Below are positions 8,843 through 17,152 of a stretch of DNA of 64,000 nucleotides, piece after piece; the stretch's first letter is position 1; the number at the start of each line of letters is the position of its first letter. A program made the position numbers and the translations under genes. Origin of the DNA: Spirosoma arboris (GTDB taxonomy: Bacteria; Bacteroidota; Bacteroidia; Cytophagales; Spirosomataceae). Location of the stretch: NCBI RefSeq assembly GCF_009754945.1, contig NZ_WPIN01000013.1, positions 164,068 to 228,067 on the forward strand, in the 5' to 3' direction. The notes beneath the pieces are model-generated. The model searched no databases. It saw only the letters and a list, made by a program, of their open reading frames with translations, and was not told the origin of the DNA.

Positions 8843-9850
8843 TTAAGCAAGGGCTATCGTATAATTTTTGTCATATTTTTCACCCCGACGAACCACCGCG
8901 CAAACCCGGTGAATCAGCTTATTACGAACTGCATTCAACACCAGCATCGTATGCTTGCCCTCACCTATTTTTCGTAGGTAGTAGTCCTGAAGATCGCCTT
9001 TGACCTGGATCGCCGACATGGTGCCCATGTGAATCAAGGATTTCAGCCGCTTTCTGGCCTGGTGGCTCACTCTGGTTTTACCACGAACACTCGTGCCCGA
9101 ACGGTACTCGAAGGGAGCAACACCAGCATGGCAAGCCAACTTTTTAGGATCACTAATAGTCTGCATCTCATTAGTGGCTACTAACAGTTCCGTCGCAATC
9201 ACAGGCCCAATGCCCGGCACAGAGACTATCAGATCAAACAATTCCTTCAGCCGAGCATCGGTCTGAATGAGATCCTTGATCTGTTGTTCAACGACTTTTT
9301 GTTCTTCTTGGAGAGCCGTTAGCGACTTTTTGACATTGCCTTTGAGTGTCTTTTGCAACGATTTGCCGATGAACGTTTCCTGCTCGGCTACCGGAACAGC
9401 CAACAGATTATAGGCTTGGTTGAGCCGCTGACGGGTGGCACTCAGAAAAGCCAGTTTCTGAATAATCTCGCGTGGCGGCTGCCAGAGGCACATTTGGTCG
9501 CGGAAACGATAGGCGTATTGGGCAATCCGCTGAGCATCAATTTTATCGGTTTTGCCCCGTTGCATCCCACCAGCCTGTTTGATCTGCAAGGATGATTCCA
9601 GCCAGATCGCCAGTTTTTGTTGGTCAAGTAAGTCCAACAGGTGGGCGTTGTAGATGCCAGTATGTTCCATGCAAAAAACGGCCTGTTTGGGGTTCCAGCC
9701 AGGCAGTGCTTTAAACTGGGCGAAAGCAGTCTTGATGCCCGCCAAGGTGTTGGGCGTGTGGGTGCTGAGTCGCACCCCTTGTTGAGTGTATACGGCCCAA
9801 TCGAGGGTGTCTTTCGCGATGTCGATGCCAATAAAGTAGCAAAAGTCCAT
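8843..9850 (-). CDS. IS110-family DEDD recombinase
   Basis: Intact recombinase of about 335 residues from the ATG at 9850; an in-frame upstream ATG at 9883 is less likely. The RuvC-like N-terminal domain shows GIDIAKDTLDWAV (Asp), CMEHTGIYN (Glu) and the Asp pair in DKIDAQRIAQYAY. A coiled region follows. The C-terminal transposase_20 domain has VPGIGPVIATELL and the serine block GTSVRGKT. It should mediate RNA-guided strand exchange of its own element. It appears functional, unlike the IS3 it sits in. Confidence 0.92.
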   Translation of the reverse strand: MDFCYFIGIDIAKDTLDWAVYTQQGVRLSTHTPNTLAGIKTAFAQFKALPGWNPKQAVFCMEHTGIYNAHLLDLLDQQKLAIWLESSLQIKQAGGMQRGKTDKIDAQRIAQYAYRFRDQMCLWQPPREIIQKLAFLSATRQRLNQAYNLLAVPVAEQETFIGKSLQKTLKGNVKKSLTALQEEQKVVEQQIKDLIQTDARLKELFDLIVSVPGIGPVIATELLVATNEMQTISDPKKLACHAGVAPFEYRSGTSVRGKTRVSHQARKRLKSLIHMGTMSAIQVKGDLQDYYLRKIGEGKHTMLVLNAVRNKLIHRVCAVVRRGEKYDKNYTIALA

Positions 9851-10084
9851 GATGCTATTTAGTTTTGGATGAGTAGTCAACAACTTGCTTACACTCGAAC
9901 CCTTTTGTGGGCCTGAGAACCCTAATTTCTATCCGAGTCTGGGCAATGTAAACAGAGTGGGGACTGAATCGCTGCATAGGTCTAACTCCTTGGCGGACCG
10001 ATAGTGTACCCCATTCTGGTTGACTACTGGCAAGCTACCCAATCTTGGTTTCTTACCAGCCCTCAAACCTAAAGGGCGGACCGT
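9851..10084 (-). ncRNA. Candidate IS110 bridge-RNA region (upstream non-coding end)
   Basis: These 234 bp upstream of the recombinase have no ORF. In IS110 elements this end is known to encode a structured guide (bridge) RNA whose loops match the target and the element ends. Two near-identical blocks occur on the - strand: TCGGTCCGCC at 9992-10001 and ACGGTCCGCC at 10075-10084, the latter at the extreme end. That is the pattern expected for a guide loop and its DNA partner. Exact RNA ends cannot be read from sequence alone. Confidence 0.45.
10075..10084 (-). repeat. Half HP16-like sequence at the IS110/IS3 junction
   Basis: ACGGTCCGCC equals the first 10 nt of HP16 elements 1 and 7 and abuts the IS3 sequence AAAAAAGTG. 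The opposite junction reads TGTG|GTAG, close to an HP16 tail (NGCG|GT). IS110 may have landed inside a pre-existing HP16, or this may simply be the IS110 terminus. Confidence 0.4.
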
Positions 10085-10136
10085 CACTTTTTTTTGAGGG
10101 CTTCTTTTATAACTTCATGGTCCAGGCTCAGTTCAG

Positions 10137-10152
10137 CCGGTCCGCCGGTGCG
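10137..10152 (+). repeat. HP16 element 2 (in IS3-A orfA)
   Basis: CCGG-TCCG-CCGG-TGCG, flanked by TTCAG | GTACA. Reading-frame comparison (MYAELS) suggests a net gain of 15 nt here, so one flanking base was probably lost. Antisense to the gene. Confidence 0.85.
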
Positions 10153-10182
10153 GTACATTTTCTTCAGCCGTCGGTTCTCGTC

Positions 10183-10198
10183 CGCTCCGGCGGCCCGG
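10183..10198 (-). repeat. HP16 element 3 (in IS3-A orfA)
   Basis: CCGG-GCCG-CCGG-AGCG read on the - strand. Flanks are CTCGAA | GACGAG. Deleting it restores Leu-Glu-Asp-Glu-Asn. Sense to the gene. Confidence 0.92.
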
Positions 10199-10253
10199 TT
10201 CGAGATCTTTGAGCCGTTTCAACTCGGAGGCTTCCATACCGCAGTACTTCTGT

Positions 10254-10269
10254 CGCTCCGGCGCCCCGG
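10254..10269 (-). repeat. HP16 element 4 (in IS3-A orfA)
   Basis: CCGG-GGCG-CCGG-AGCG on the - strand, with a loop variant. Flanks are CTAGAG | ACAGAA. Net gain is 16 nt relative to the expected FYNW-x-QKY stretch; the Trp codon just upstream reads TAG. Confidence 0.8.
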
Positions 10270-10467
10270 CTCTAGTTGTAGAAGGTGGCTTCACGAATGC
10301 CATGCTCACGAGCGATTTGTACAACGGTCTGGCCATTTTGCTGTTGTTTAAGAATAGCCACGATTTGGGCTTCACTGAATCGGTTTGCTTTCATTTTTCT
10401 TCCCTTTTGTGAAAAGTTAGGGGGAAGTCTCTATTTTTCAACCGATCACTTTTAGGGGAAGCTTACA

Positions 10468-10734
10468 GTGGTTAGTATTCCCCCTAAGGTGTCGATCTCT
10501 GAGTTGATGGGCACCCTAAAAGGCAAGTTGGCCATTAAGCTCTTCAAAAGTTATCCTCAACTCAAGAAGAAGCCCTACTGGGGTAATCATTTCTGGGCAC
10601 GGGGTTATTTTGTGAACACGGTTGGTATCAATGAAGATCATATTCGTCGGTATGTAAAGCACCAAGAGGCTGAAGATCGTAAAGAAGAAAGCCAGAATGA
10701 AGGTTTCGACCTGTTTGAGTCTCCTAATGAGTAG
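10468..10734 (+). pseudogene. IS200/IS605 TnpA (Y1 transposase), C-terminal fragment
   Basis: This 88-codon open frame matches the C-terminal half of IS200-type TnpA. It shows LKGKLAIKLFKSYPQLKKKPYWGNHFWARGYFV followed by VGINEDHIRRYVKHQ, which carries the helix with the catalytic Tyr of the family. The N-terminal HUH half is missing because the IS3 terminus lies immediately upstream at 10467. The fragment is therefore inactive. Two hairpins just downstream fit the right end of an IS200/IS605 element. Confidence 0.85.
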
Positions 10735-10737
10735 TCT

Positions 10738-10752
10738 GCGGGCTATGCCCGC
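10738..10752. repeat. Hairpin after the TnpA fragment
   Basis: GCGGGC-TAT-GCCCGC, a perfect 6-bp stem with a 3-nt loop starting 3 nt after the TnpA stop. It may be a transcription terminator or part of the IS200/IS605 end. Confidence 0.55.
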
Positions 10753-10767
10753 CACTTTTTACCAAAT

Positions 10768-10786
10768 CCACCTGCAAAGCAGGTGG
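10768..10786. repeat. IS200/IS605-type right-end hairpin
   Basis: CCACCTG-CAAAG-CAGGTGG, a 7-bp stem placed where the subterminal recognition hairpin of an IS200/IS605 element is expected. Confidence 0.6.
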
Positions 10787-11017
10787 TTGTTTAATTTATA
10801 AGAGTTAACTTTGGGGAGGTTAACTCATTGACAGTTGGTGAGCAGAACAATTCAAGCTAACATCTGTTCATAAAACTCTTTGGGTATTAAGTACGATCAT
10901 TTAATGCCTGTTTCGAAACCTAATCCCTTTACTCTGCAAATCTGAATTTTCATTCTATTTATTTTCTATTCTTTATAATAAAACTGTCTAGTTTTTAAGG
11001 TGAGGTCTGTTTTTTAT

Positions 11018-12565
11018 TTATTTCGGTGTCCGATTATACTTCAGCAACTCATTTGCCCACGGAATAAAATAGGAGAAGTTGGGCGCATCTGTGTGACCGC
11101 CGTTATGTTGGCGCCAGGCCAGTTCCCCGTTTAGCAGACCCGTTAGAACAGGGGGCATTTTCTCGGCATTGTACTCGTTATTTACACTTAAGTCTCGTAC
11201 TCCCAGCAATTTAAACACAGGTCCAGCGGCCACGGTAGCCTTATAACTCCCCGCCTGATCGAGCCATCTGGCATCCCCTTTTTCGGGTATTCCGTAGCTA
11301 ACAAAAGTAGGTCGTGGTGCACACAGTGCCAGTAATTCGTGTGAATCAATCGGAAGATCACAGCCTGTTTTGCGGCCAAATGATGATTCGTCAGTCGCGT
11401 ATTTCAGGTAATTACCCGCCATCCAGTGGTAACCACCACTACCCGCAAGGTTTTCAACAGCTTCGCCAAATACCCGGCGTTGTAGCGTAACCCCGCCTTT
11501 CCCCGATGAACCGATTAAAACCATGCCAAAACGCTGGTCAAAAGCCATTGTGACTAAGGCCGCTTTCCCATACCGCGAAACCCCTTCAATGCCTACCTGC
11601 TTAGCGTTGACCTGTGGCTCGGTTTCCAAATAATCTAAAGCCCGTGAGGCTCCCCATGCCCAGGCTCTCAAGGCACCCCAATCATCAGGCTTGCGGGGCT
11701 GGCCTTTGTTCACTAAGCCAATGATACCCCGTGTCAGACCAGCTCCGTTGTCGGCCTGAATACTACTTGTTTCGAGTGTGCAATAGCCCCAGCCAGCTGC
11801 CAATAACTGTTCGGTTGGGGATGAGTCGGCGTTGGGGGCCGGCGCAAAAAAGTTAGGTCCGGGCAGGCGGGTAATGGGATCGTAAGCTGGATAACGGTCA
11901 AAAATGGCTTTCAACTCCGGATTTTGCTTGATCATCATTTCCTTGAACGCCGTATTGATTTTTTCCATGTCAGCTAACGAAGGCTGGGCGGGAGCCGGTA
12001 AGGCCGGGGGCAAGAACCCAAACATTATCAGGACCGGAATAGGGCCTTTTACATTCTGGGGTAATACCAGCACCATATTGATGTTCACATTGATTAACGG
12101 GTATTCGCTATTATCTACCTGACCAATCAGTTGTTTGGCTACTACCGGAATTCGGCCTACGAATTCGTTATCCGTAACTTTAGTAATCCAGGTTACTTTT
12201 GGTACGTTCTTAGGCACGCGGCCATACATTTCCCGTTCAAAATCGTCTATGATTTCGGGACGCCGAACTTTCCACCATTGCTCAGGTGTGGTGACTTTTT
12301 TCCCATTCTTCGTAGTCAGCACATCGGGTAGTTGCGGGCAGGGATCAGCCTGCGACTCGTCGTAATTAGCATGGTTTGGATCTGACTCGTTACCACTTGG
12401 ACCGGGTCTTAGTTTTTTGATGCCCAGCTGTTGCATCATATTCGCCTGATCCTGAATGGCCGTGAGCGTTTTAAGGGGGGGATATTTACTACTGTCGATG
12501 CTTGCCTGTTGGGCCACTCCCTTAGTAAGGAACATTGACAACATAAGTATCAGATACTTTTGCAT
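11018..12565 (-). CDS. Glucuronoyl esterase-like alpha/beta hydrolase (CE15)
   Basis: A 515-residue protein with a short signal peptide (YLILMLSMFLTKGVAQ). The serine block GVSRYGKAALVTM, the following SSGKGG and DLPIDSHELLALCAPRP near residue 400, plus the His in HNGGHTD near the end, fit CE15 glucuronoyl methylesterases. These cut ester bonds between lignin alcohols and the 4-O-methyl-glucuronic acid side chains of xylan. Location beside GH115 and GH10 supports this. It is the last gene of the xylan locus, 23 bp after the SASA gene. About 280 bp between it and the IS200 hairpin hold no recognisable gene. Confidence 0.8.
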   Translation of the reverse strand: MQKYLILMLSMFLTKGVAQQASIDSSKYPPLKTLTAIQDQANMMQQLGIKKLRPGPSGNESDPNHANYDESQADPCPQLPDVLTTKNGKKVTTPEQWWKVRRPEIIDDFEREMYGRVPKNVPKVTWITKVTDNEFVGRIPVVAKQLIGQVDNSEYPLINVNINMVLVLPQNVKGPIPVLIMFGFLPPALPAPAQPSLADMEKINTAFKEMMIKQNPELKAIFDRYPAYDPITRLPGPNFFAPAPNADSSPTEQLLAAGWGYCTLETSSIQADNGAGLTRGIIGLVNKGQPRKPDDWGALRAWAWGASRALDYLETEPQVNAKQVGIEGVSRYGKAALVTMAFDQRFGMVLIGSSGKGGVTLQRRVFGEAVENLAGSGGYHWMAGNYLKYATDESSFGRKTGCDLPIDSHELLALCAPRPTFVSYGIPEKGDARWLDQAGSYKATVAAGPVFKLLGVRDLSVNNEYNAEKMPPVLTGLLNGELAWRQHNGGHTDAPNFSYFIPWANELLKYNRTPK

Positions 12566-12588
12566 AGGAATTGAGGTTTAGAGAAAGG

Positions 12589-14517
12589 TTATTGGTCAGT
12601 TCGGAAGGGCGAGGCAGGCAGACCTTCTTTGTTGTAGAGATTCGGATTTACGGGATTGTCGGCCCAGGCATAGCGAACGTATTGAGGAGCCGCTACTTCG
12701 TCGCTCCACACAATTACCTTTCCGTCTTCTATTTTCGCTTTCGCCCAGACAAACTTTTTGTCAGCACCGGCAATGGCGAATTCACTGGGTTCCTCGCCAT
12801 CATTCGTTATCAGCCCTCCACCCGTATTGGTAAATCTGACGACGATTTTATCCTTTTCAACCGTGGCAGATTGAACTAACGGACCTGAATACACGATGGC
12901 TTCTTTGTAAGCAGTTTTTATTGCTGCCAGCGCCAGCCTTTCGCCAACACCTTTTTTGTTATCGGGGTGAATATCGTTCCACTCGCCCAGGTCAATTGCT
13001 ACGGCCATGGCGGTGTTAGGGAGTGCCAGGGTCTTAAGTTGCGCTTCTCTCAACACCGCCCAACTGCTTTCGGTTGGCTTATAATTGTAATCCATAAAGC
13101 CAGGTAGCTGTACATACAAGAAGGGTAGATCTCCTTGTCGCCATTTCTGTCGCCAGTCTTTTAGCAAAGCCGGAAGCAGGGCTGCATATTCCTGAGGTTT
13201 ACCAGCATTACTTTCGCCCTGATACCAACAAAATCCTTTGATTCCATAGTTAATTTCTGGAGCGACCATCGCATTATATAAGGCCGTTGGTTGATTCTGA
13301 GCATTAATCCCTCCAGCAGAATTCCCTCCTGCGAGAGGCCGATAGGCAGTACCTACTTTATAGTGCCAGGTTCCTTTCAGATCAACAGTGTCGGCTCCGG
13401 CGAAAAGACAGTAAGGTTTGTCGGGTACGAAGCCGCCTTTACCAGCGTTGTTGGTTACCCGCACGACCAGTAGGTTTTTGCCCGCTTTCAGAACATCGGC
13501 TGGCACTGAATAGCGCCGTTGAGGATACATATAGGTAGTTTTTCCAACCGACTTGCCATTAATGTAGAGTTCGTCAGCGTCAACGATGCGTCCCAGAAAT
13601 ACTTTGGCGGGTTTACCCACCATCGAAGCGGGTACGTCGATTTCTTTTCGGTACCAAACAACCCCATTCAAATCCCGGATACCCTGATCTTCCCAATAGC
13701 CCGGAACGTTAATTGGATGCCAGCCTTTGGGTATGTATGCAGCATCGTACCATTTTGTACTTCCCGATAAACCTAAATCGACGGGCGGAACGGGTCTATT
13801 CGTATTCGTTTGTTGTCGGCGGCTCAGGCTATTGATATAGGTCGTGTCTTTATTCTTTTCAATAGTCGCCTTCAGTGTCGAAAATTCGGCCAGGCTTTCT
13901 TCACTAGTCCAGGCCTCAATGGGCGTGCCTCCTACACTGGCGTTGATGATACCTATGGGTATCTTATAGCGTTCGTAGAGTTTTTTGGCGAAGAAGTAAG
14001 CAACAGCAGAAAAAGGGCGTACATCCTCGCCCACGGCTGATTTCCACTGACCATTTGGCAGATCGGCCTGGGGAGCTTGAAGGTTCGTTAAGGTCGGTAT
14101 CCAGAACTGCCGAATTTGTGGGTAATTGGCTTCTGCAATTTCGTTGGCATACGTAACGTCGTGGATATTCATCTGATGCACCATGTTGCTTTGCCCACTA
14201 CAAAACCAGACGTCACCCAATAAAATATCGTTGAGCAGAAGCCGTGACTTGCCGACTATCTCCATCGTGAATGGGCCTCCTGCCGACATAGAGGGCAGCT
14301 TCACTAACCACTGTCTGGTAGTGTTGGTTACCGTTTTGTAGTTTTTGTTTTTAAACCGCACCGTAATTGGCTCGCCGGGAGTAGCCCATCCCCAAATATT
14401 GAGCGGAACATCTCGTTGCAGCACCATTCCATCGCTGATCAGCTTAGGCAACCGGAGCTGGGCGTGGACTGCTGTATGGGCAATGAAAAGAAAACAGAGT
14501 AAGGCAAAACGTTTCAT
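12589..14517 (-). CDS. SASA-family carbohydrate acetylesterase, secreted, with inserted beta-sandwich domain
   Basis: A 642-residue SGNH esterase with signal peptide (FALLCFLFIAHTAVHA). VWFCSGQSNMVHQM near 105 holds the nucleophile, FCWYQGESNAGK a further block, and DIHPDNKKG the His. Between the SGNH blocks lies an inserted galactose-binding-like sandwich (about 250-370, with YIPKGWHPINVPGYWEDQG and VWYRKEIDVP), as in longer sialate/acetyl-xylan esterases. In this locus the likely job is deacetylation of acetylated glucuronoxylan. It is a distant paralogue of the esterase at 4131-5696, which lacks the insert. Confidence 0.82.
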   Translation of the reverse strand: MKRFALLCFLFIAHTAVHAQLRLPKLISDGMVLQRDVPLNIWGWATPGEPITVRFKNKNYKTVTNTTRQWLVKLPSMSAGGPFTMEIVGKSRLLLNDILLGDVWFCSGQSNMVHQMNIHDVTYANEIAEANYPQIRQFWIPTLTNLQAPQADLPNGQWKSAVGEDVRPFSAVAYFFAKKLYERYKIPIGIINASVGGTPIEAWTSEESLAEFSTLKATIEKNKDTTYINSLSRRQQTNTNRPVPPVDLGLSGSTKWYDAAYIPKGWHPINVPGYWEDQGIRDLNGVVWYRKEIDVPASMVGKPAKVFLGRIVDADELYINGKSVGKTTYMYPQRRYSVPADVLKAGKNLLVVRVTNNAGKGGFVPDKPYCLFAGADTVDLKGTWHYKVGTAYRPLAGGNSAGGINAQNQPTALYNAMVAPEINYGIKGFCWYQGESNAGKPQEYAALLPALLKDWRQKWRQGDLPFLYVQLPGFMDYNYKPTESSWAVLREAQLKTLALPNTAMAVAIDLGEWNDIHPDNKKGVGERLALAAIKTAYKEAIVYSGPLVQSATVEKDKIVVRFTNTGGGLITNDGEEPSEFAIAGADKKFVWAKAKIEDGKVIVWSDEVAAPQYVRYAWADNPVNPNLYNKEGLPASPFRTDQ

Positions 14518-14532
14518 TAGGTGTTAAGGTAT

Positions 14533-14605
14533 TTTTTCGACAGGATTAACAAGATTGATTATGTCGTTTAAAATTCTGCCAATCTTGTTAATCCTGTCGA
14601 AAAAG
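14533..14605. terminator. Long intergenic hairpin (25-bp perfect arms)
   Basis: Arms 14533-14557 and 14581-14605 are perfectly complementary, ending in T/A runs that give a terminator signature on either strand. It lies between the GH115 stop and the downstream esterase start and probably tunes expression within the operon. Confidence 0.7.
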
Positions 14606-14609
14606 GTAG

Positions 14610-17108
14610 TTATTGTTTAACCGTCTCTTCCGGACCGAGATAACTTTGTTCAAGACCACCGAAATCAAGGACCAATTTTTGGAGAACAACGCCGGGGTTT
14701 ACCATCCAGAATTTTACCGTGTGTTTTCCGGCTGTGGCAATTTTGTGCGTCGTGGATTTAATGATGATATTCTCCGACACCCATTTATTCCAGATGCCTT
14801 TGTCGCTGGTTTTATCTTCTTTATTCAGGCTAAGGAGTTGTGGGATTTCATCATCCACCGACATGGCGTATTGCAGACCGTTTTCGTCCCGGAAAAGATT
14901 TAACGTAGGGGAGAAGTAAGCGTTGATCGAGCATTCCCCTGCTTTATCCGTGACGATCTCGTACTCCAGGTGGGGCGCATTCCCACCTGGCTTTTGCTCG
15001 CTGGCTGTTACCGGGAAGGGTGTAATAGCCGACCCCGTTCGGCCATGATCTGGCAAGACTTTCCAGCTAATCCCACCAGTAGTTACGGCTTTGGTATAGT
15101 GGTCAGCATCGATGGAAATTCCATGTTTGGCAGGCTGAACGGGAGTCGTTTTAGGTCTTGACCCTACAGCCGAATCTGGTGAGAGATACTGAACTGTTGG
15201 TATTTTTTGCTGGTTGGGCTGCTGCCAGTACGTATAGCCAATGTGGGTCTGACTCATCAGGTGATTCCATTTGCCCTTATTCAGGCGATGATATGCCAAG
15301 GTAATTAATGAATCCTTGACGTACAGTTCATTTACTTTATCGGCATACTGGTTGGTTTCTTTCCACTTATTCACATAAGCCTGTTTATTCAACGCTACGG
15401 TATAGTACATCTCATTCAGGTTCGAACAGGCTTTAATCGGGTGCAGAACCAGTTGAAAATAAGCGTCTTTATACATTTCGGTTAATTCATTGTTTATGCT
15501 TTCCGCTTTAATCAGAAGTTCTTTATACGCGTCGACTACTGTTTTCCATTCGCCAGAAGCTAAACTATAGGTATTTGCATCGAGCAGTTCTGGTTTTCGT
15601 CGGGCATTGTACTTTCCATAGTTCGCCAGCAACCTGGCAATGTCGTTGGCATGCGATTTCCCGAATTGATCGGCGGCCCAATGTTCTGTATAAGCAGTCA
15701 GTTGGTCTGCGTCAATTTTTTTGGGATTCCAGGCATAGTCCAGAAAGAAAGAAATCGGAAATTCCATGGGTTTAATGTCGCCAACGTTGACAATCCAGAT
15801 GTCGCGCACGTTGTATTCCCAGGCTAAGTGCATTTGTTCCCAGATACGCGGAAGTGGATTGGTATTTAGCCATTTATAGTTACGCGGTCCGCCGACGTAA
15901 TCGAAATGATAGTAGATGCCATAGCCCCCTTTACGCGGTTTTTCATCTAGCCTGGGAAGTTTACGCAGGTTCCCCCAGTTATCGTCGGAAAGTAGCAGCG
16001 TTACATCATCGGGCACCCGCATCCCCTTGTCGTAATAATCCTGAACCTCTTTGTAGAGCGCCCATAGTTGCGGAGTTTCTGTTGCTGGTTTGCCAGTTAC
16101 CTCATTGATAATGGCGCGCTGATCGGTTACAATTTGTTCCAGCAATGCGGTAGCCGTTTCTCTGGACATCGGTGCGTCGCCATCGCCCCGCATGCCAACA
16201 CTCACAATTTTTTCGTTCGTGGCTCGCTTAATACCATCACGCCAGAACTGTTGTAGTTTTTCTTTGTTTGTTTCATAATTCCAGGGGCCTCCGCCTACTC
16301 TACGCCATTCGTCGTGCGCCCGCATTAGAGGCTCGTGGTGCGATGTGCCAATGACAATGCCATATTTATCAGCGGCTTTGATGTTCAGAGAGTCATCGGC
16401 GTAAAAAGCATTGCCCCACATGGCAGGCCATATATAGTTGCCTTTCAACCGGAGAACCAGTTCAAAAAACTTCTCGTAGAATAGGTGGTTAAAGCCGCCA
16501 AATTTTTCTTTCGTCCAGCCCGAAAGTGCCGGGGCTTCATCGTTGATAAAAAGACCTCTGTATTTTACGTTCGGTGCATCGGTCAGGTTAATCTTTTCGT
16601 TAATGAAAAGCTCTTTCTGGTGCACTACGGGTACGTCGGCCCACCAGTGCCAGGGCGATATCCCCATTTGTTTGGACAACTCGAATACGCCATAAGCGGC
16701 ACCCCGTCGGTCATTCCCGGCAATGAGTAGCGTATGAGTTATACCCGGAGCCGGATTCGTAATGGTTTGTACTAACGAGGCTTCCCATTTTTTATCAATT
16801 GCACTCGTATTGATCTTCCTTTGCGAAGCCAGTTGTTTTATGAAAGATGACTGTTGTAACGTCCCAATGGCAATGACGTTTTTATAGTTGCTACTGATAG
16901 CCGTAACAATAGGAATCTTTTTGCCGGTTACTTGCTCAATGTCCTGTTGCAGTAGTGTTGCGGCTGTTTTTACCAGTTCGGGTTCATGACTATCAATATA
17001 AATCACCGCTTTCGTAACTGCGAAAGCGGATTTGTCTACCAGGATACGCTGAGCCCAGCCTGAGGATGAAAGAAGGATGAACAGACTTACAAGTAGGGTT
17101 GCTTTCAT
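14610..17108 (-). CDS. GH115 xylan alpha-1,2-glucuronidase
   Basis: An 832-residue secreted enzyme with signal peptide (LLVSLFILLSSSGWAQ). The GH115 core is recognisable: HHEPLMRAHDEW, LLLSDDNWGNLRKLP, the family block FDYVGGPRNYKWLNT and IWIVNVGDIKPMEFP. A C-terminal beta domain closes the protein. GH115 enzymes remove (4-O-methyl)glucuronic acid from internal and terminal xylose units, matching the CE15 esterase downstream and the GH10 xylanase upstream. The GC-rich string at 15887-15899 resembles HP16 but is the native codons of the YVGGPRN block. Confidence 0.9.
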   Translation of the reverse strand: MKATLLVSLFILLSSSGWAQRILVDKSAFAVTKAVIYIDSHEPELVKTAATLLQQDIEQVTGKKIPIVTAISSNYKNVIAIGTLQQSSFIKQLASQRKINTSAIDKKWEASLVQTITNPAPGITHTLLIAGNDRRGAAYGVFELSKQMGISPWHWWADVPVVHQKELFINEKINLTDAPNVKYRGLFINDEAPALSGWTKEKFGGFNHLFYEKFFELVLRLKGNYIWPAMWGNAFYADDSLNIKAADKYGIVIGTSHHEPLMRAHDEWRRVGGGPWNYETNKEKLQQFWRDGIKRATNEKIVSVGMRGDGDAPMSRETATALLEQIVTDQRAIINEVTGKPATETPQLWALYKEVQDYYDKGMRVPDDVTLLLSDDNWGNLRKLPRLDEKPRKGGYGIYYHFDYVGGPRNYKWLNTNPLPRIWEQMHLAWEYNVRDIWIVNVGDIKPMEFPISFFLDYAWNPKKIDADQLTAYTEHWAADQFGKSHANDIARLLANYGKYNARRKPELLDANTYSLASGEWKTVVDAYKELLIKAESINNELTEMYKDAYFQLVLHPIKACSNLNEMYYTVALNKQAYVNKWKETNQYADKVNELYVKDSLITLAYHRLNKGKWNHLMSQTHIGYTYWQQPNQQKIPTVQYLSPDSAVGSRPKTTPVQPAKHGISIDADHYTKAVTTGGISWKVLPDHGRTGSAITPFPVTASEQKPGGNAPHLEYEIVTDKAGECSINAYFSPTLNLFRDENGLQYAMSVDDEIPQLLSLNKEDKTSDKGIWNKWVSENIIIKSTTHKIATAGKHTVKFWMVNPGVVLQKLVLDFGGLEQSYLGPEETVKQ

Positions 17109-17152
17109 TTTGCTATCGACATTAAGTATCGAAAGGAGTGAATGGGCTTGCT

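Larger units (their letters stand above)
8828..10084 (-). mobile_element. IS110-family element inserted in IS3-A
   Basis: It separates the IS3 orfA end from the orfB start. The CAC triplet at 8825-8827 recurs at 10085-10087, consistent with a short core duplicated at the junctions; fusing the flanks restores a normal IS3 orfA/orfB overlap. It contains one recombinase gene (8843-9850) and about 230 bp of upstream non-coding DNA, where IS110 elements usually encode their guide RNA. Confidence 0.8.
10084..10394 (-). pseudogene. IS3 orfA (HTH_Tnp_1), broken by three HP16 elements
   Basis: orfA of IS3-A starts at ATG 10394 with MKANRFSEAQIVAILKQQQ, then TVVQIAREHGI and EATFYN, a standard transposase_8 helix-turn-helix with a C-terminal leucine-zipper segment. 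The frame is broken at 10254-10269 (where a TAG replaces the conserved Trp of FYNW), at 10183-10198 (LKDLE|DENRR) and at 10137-10152 (KKMY|AELSL). Removing these insertions yields a normal ~90-residue orfA ending ALKKK. Confidence 0.85.
7957..10467 (-). mobile_element. IS3-family element A, interrupted by IS110 and carrying HP16 insertions
   Basis: Imperfect terminal inverted repeats were read as TGTGCTATTCCCTACTAAGTG at 7957 and, on the other strand, TGTAAGCTTCCCCTAAAAGTG ending at 10467. orfA and orfB are both on the - strand. An IS110 (8828-10084) is inserted at the orfA/orfB junction. No target duplication is obvious at the outer ends. Both genes are inactivated by HP16 insertions, by a frameshift near 8720 and by the IS110. 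Confidence 0.8.

Noticed and set aside
15886..15901. GCGGTCCGCCGACGTA in the GH115 gene resembles HP16.
   Set aside because: It encodes the native, conserved Tyr-Val-Gly-Gly-Pro-Arg block of GH115, the frame is intact, and stem and tail do not fit.
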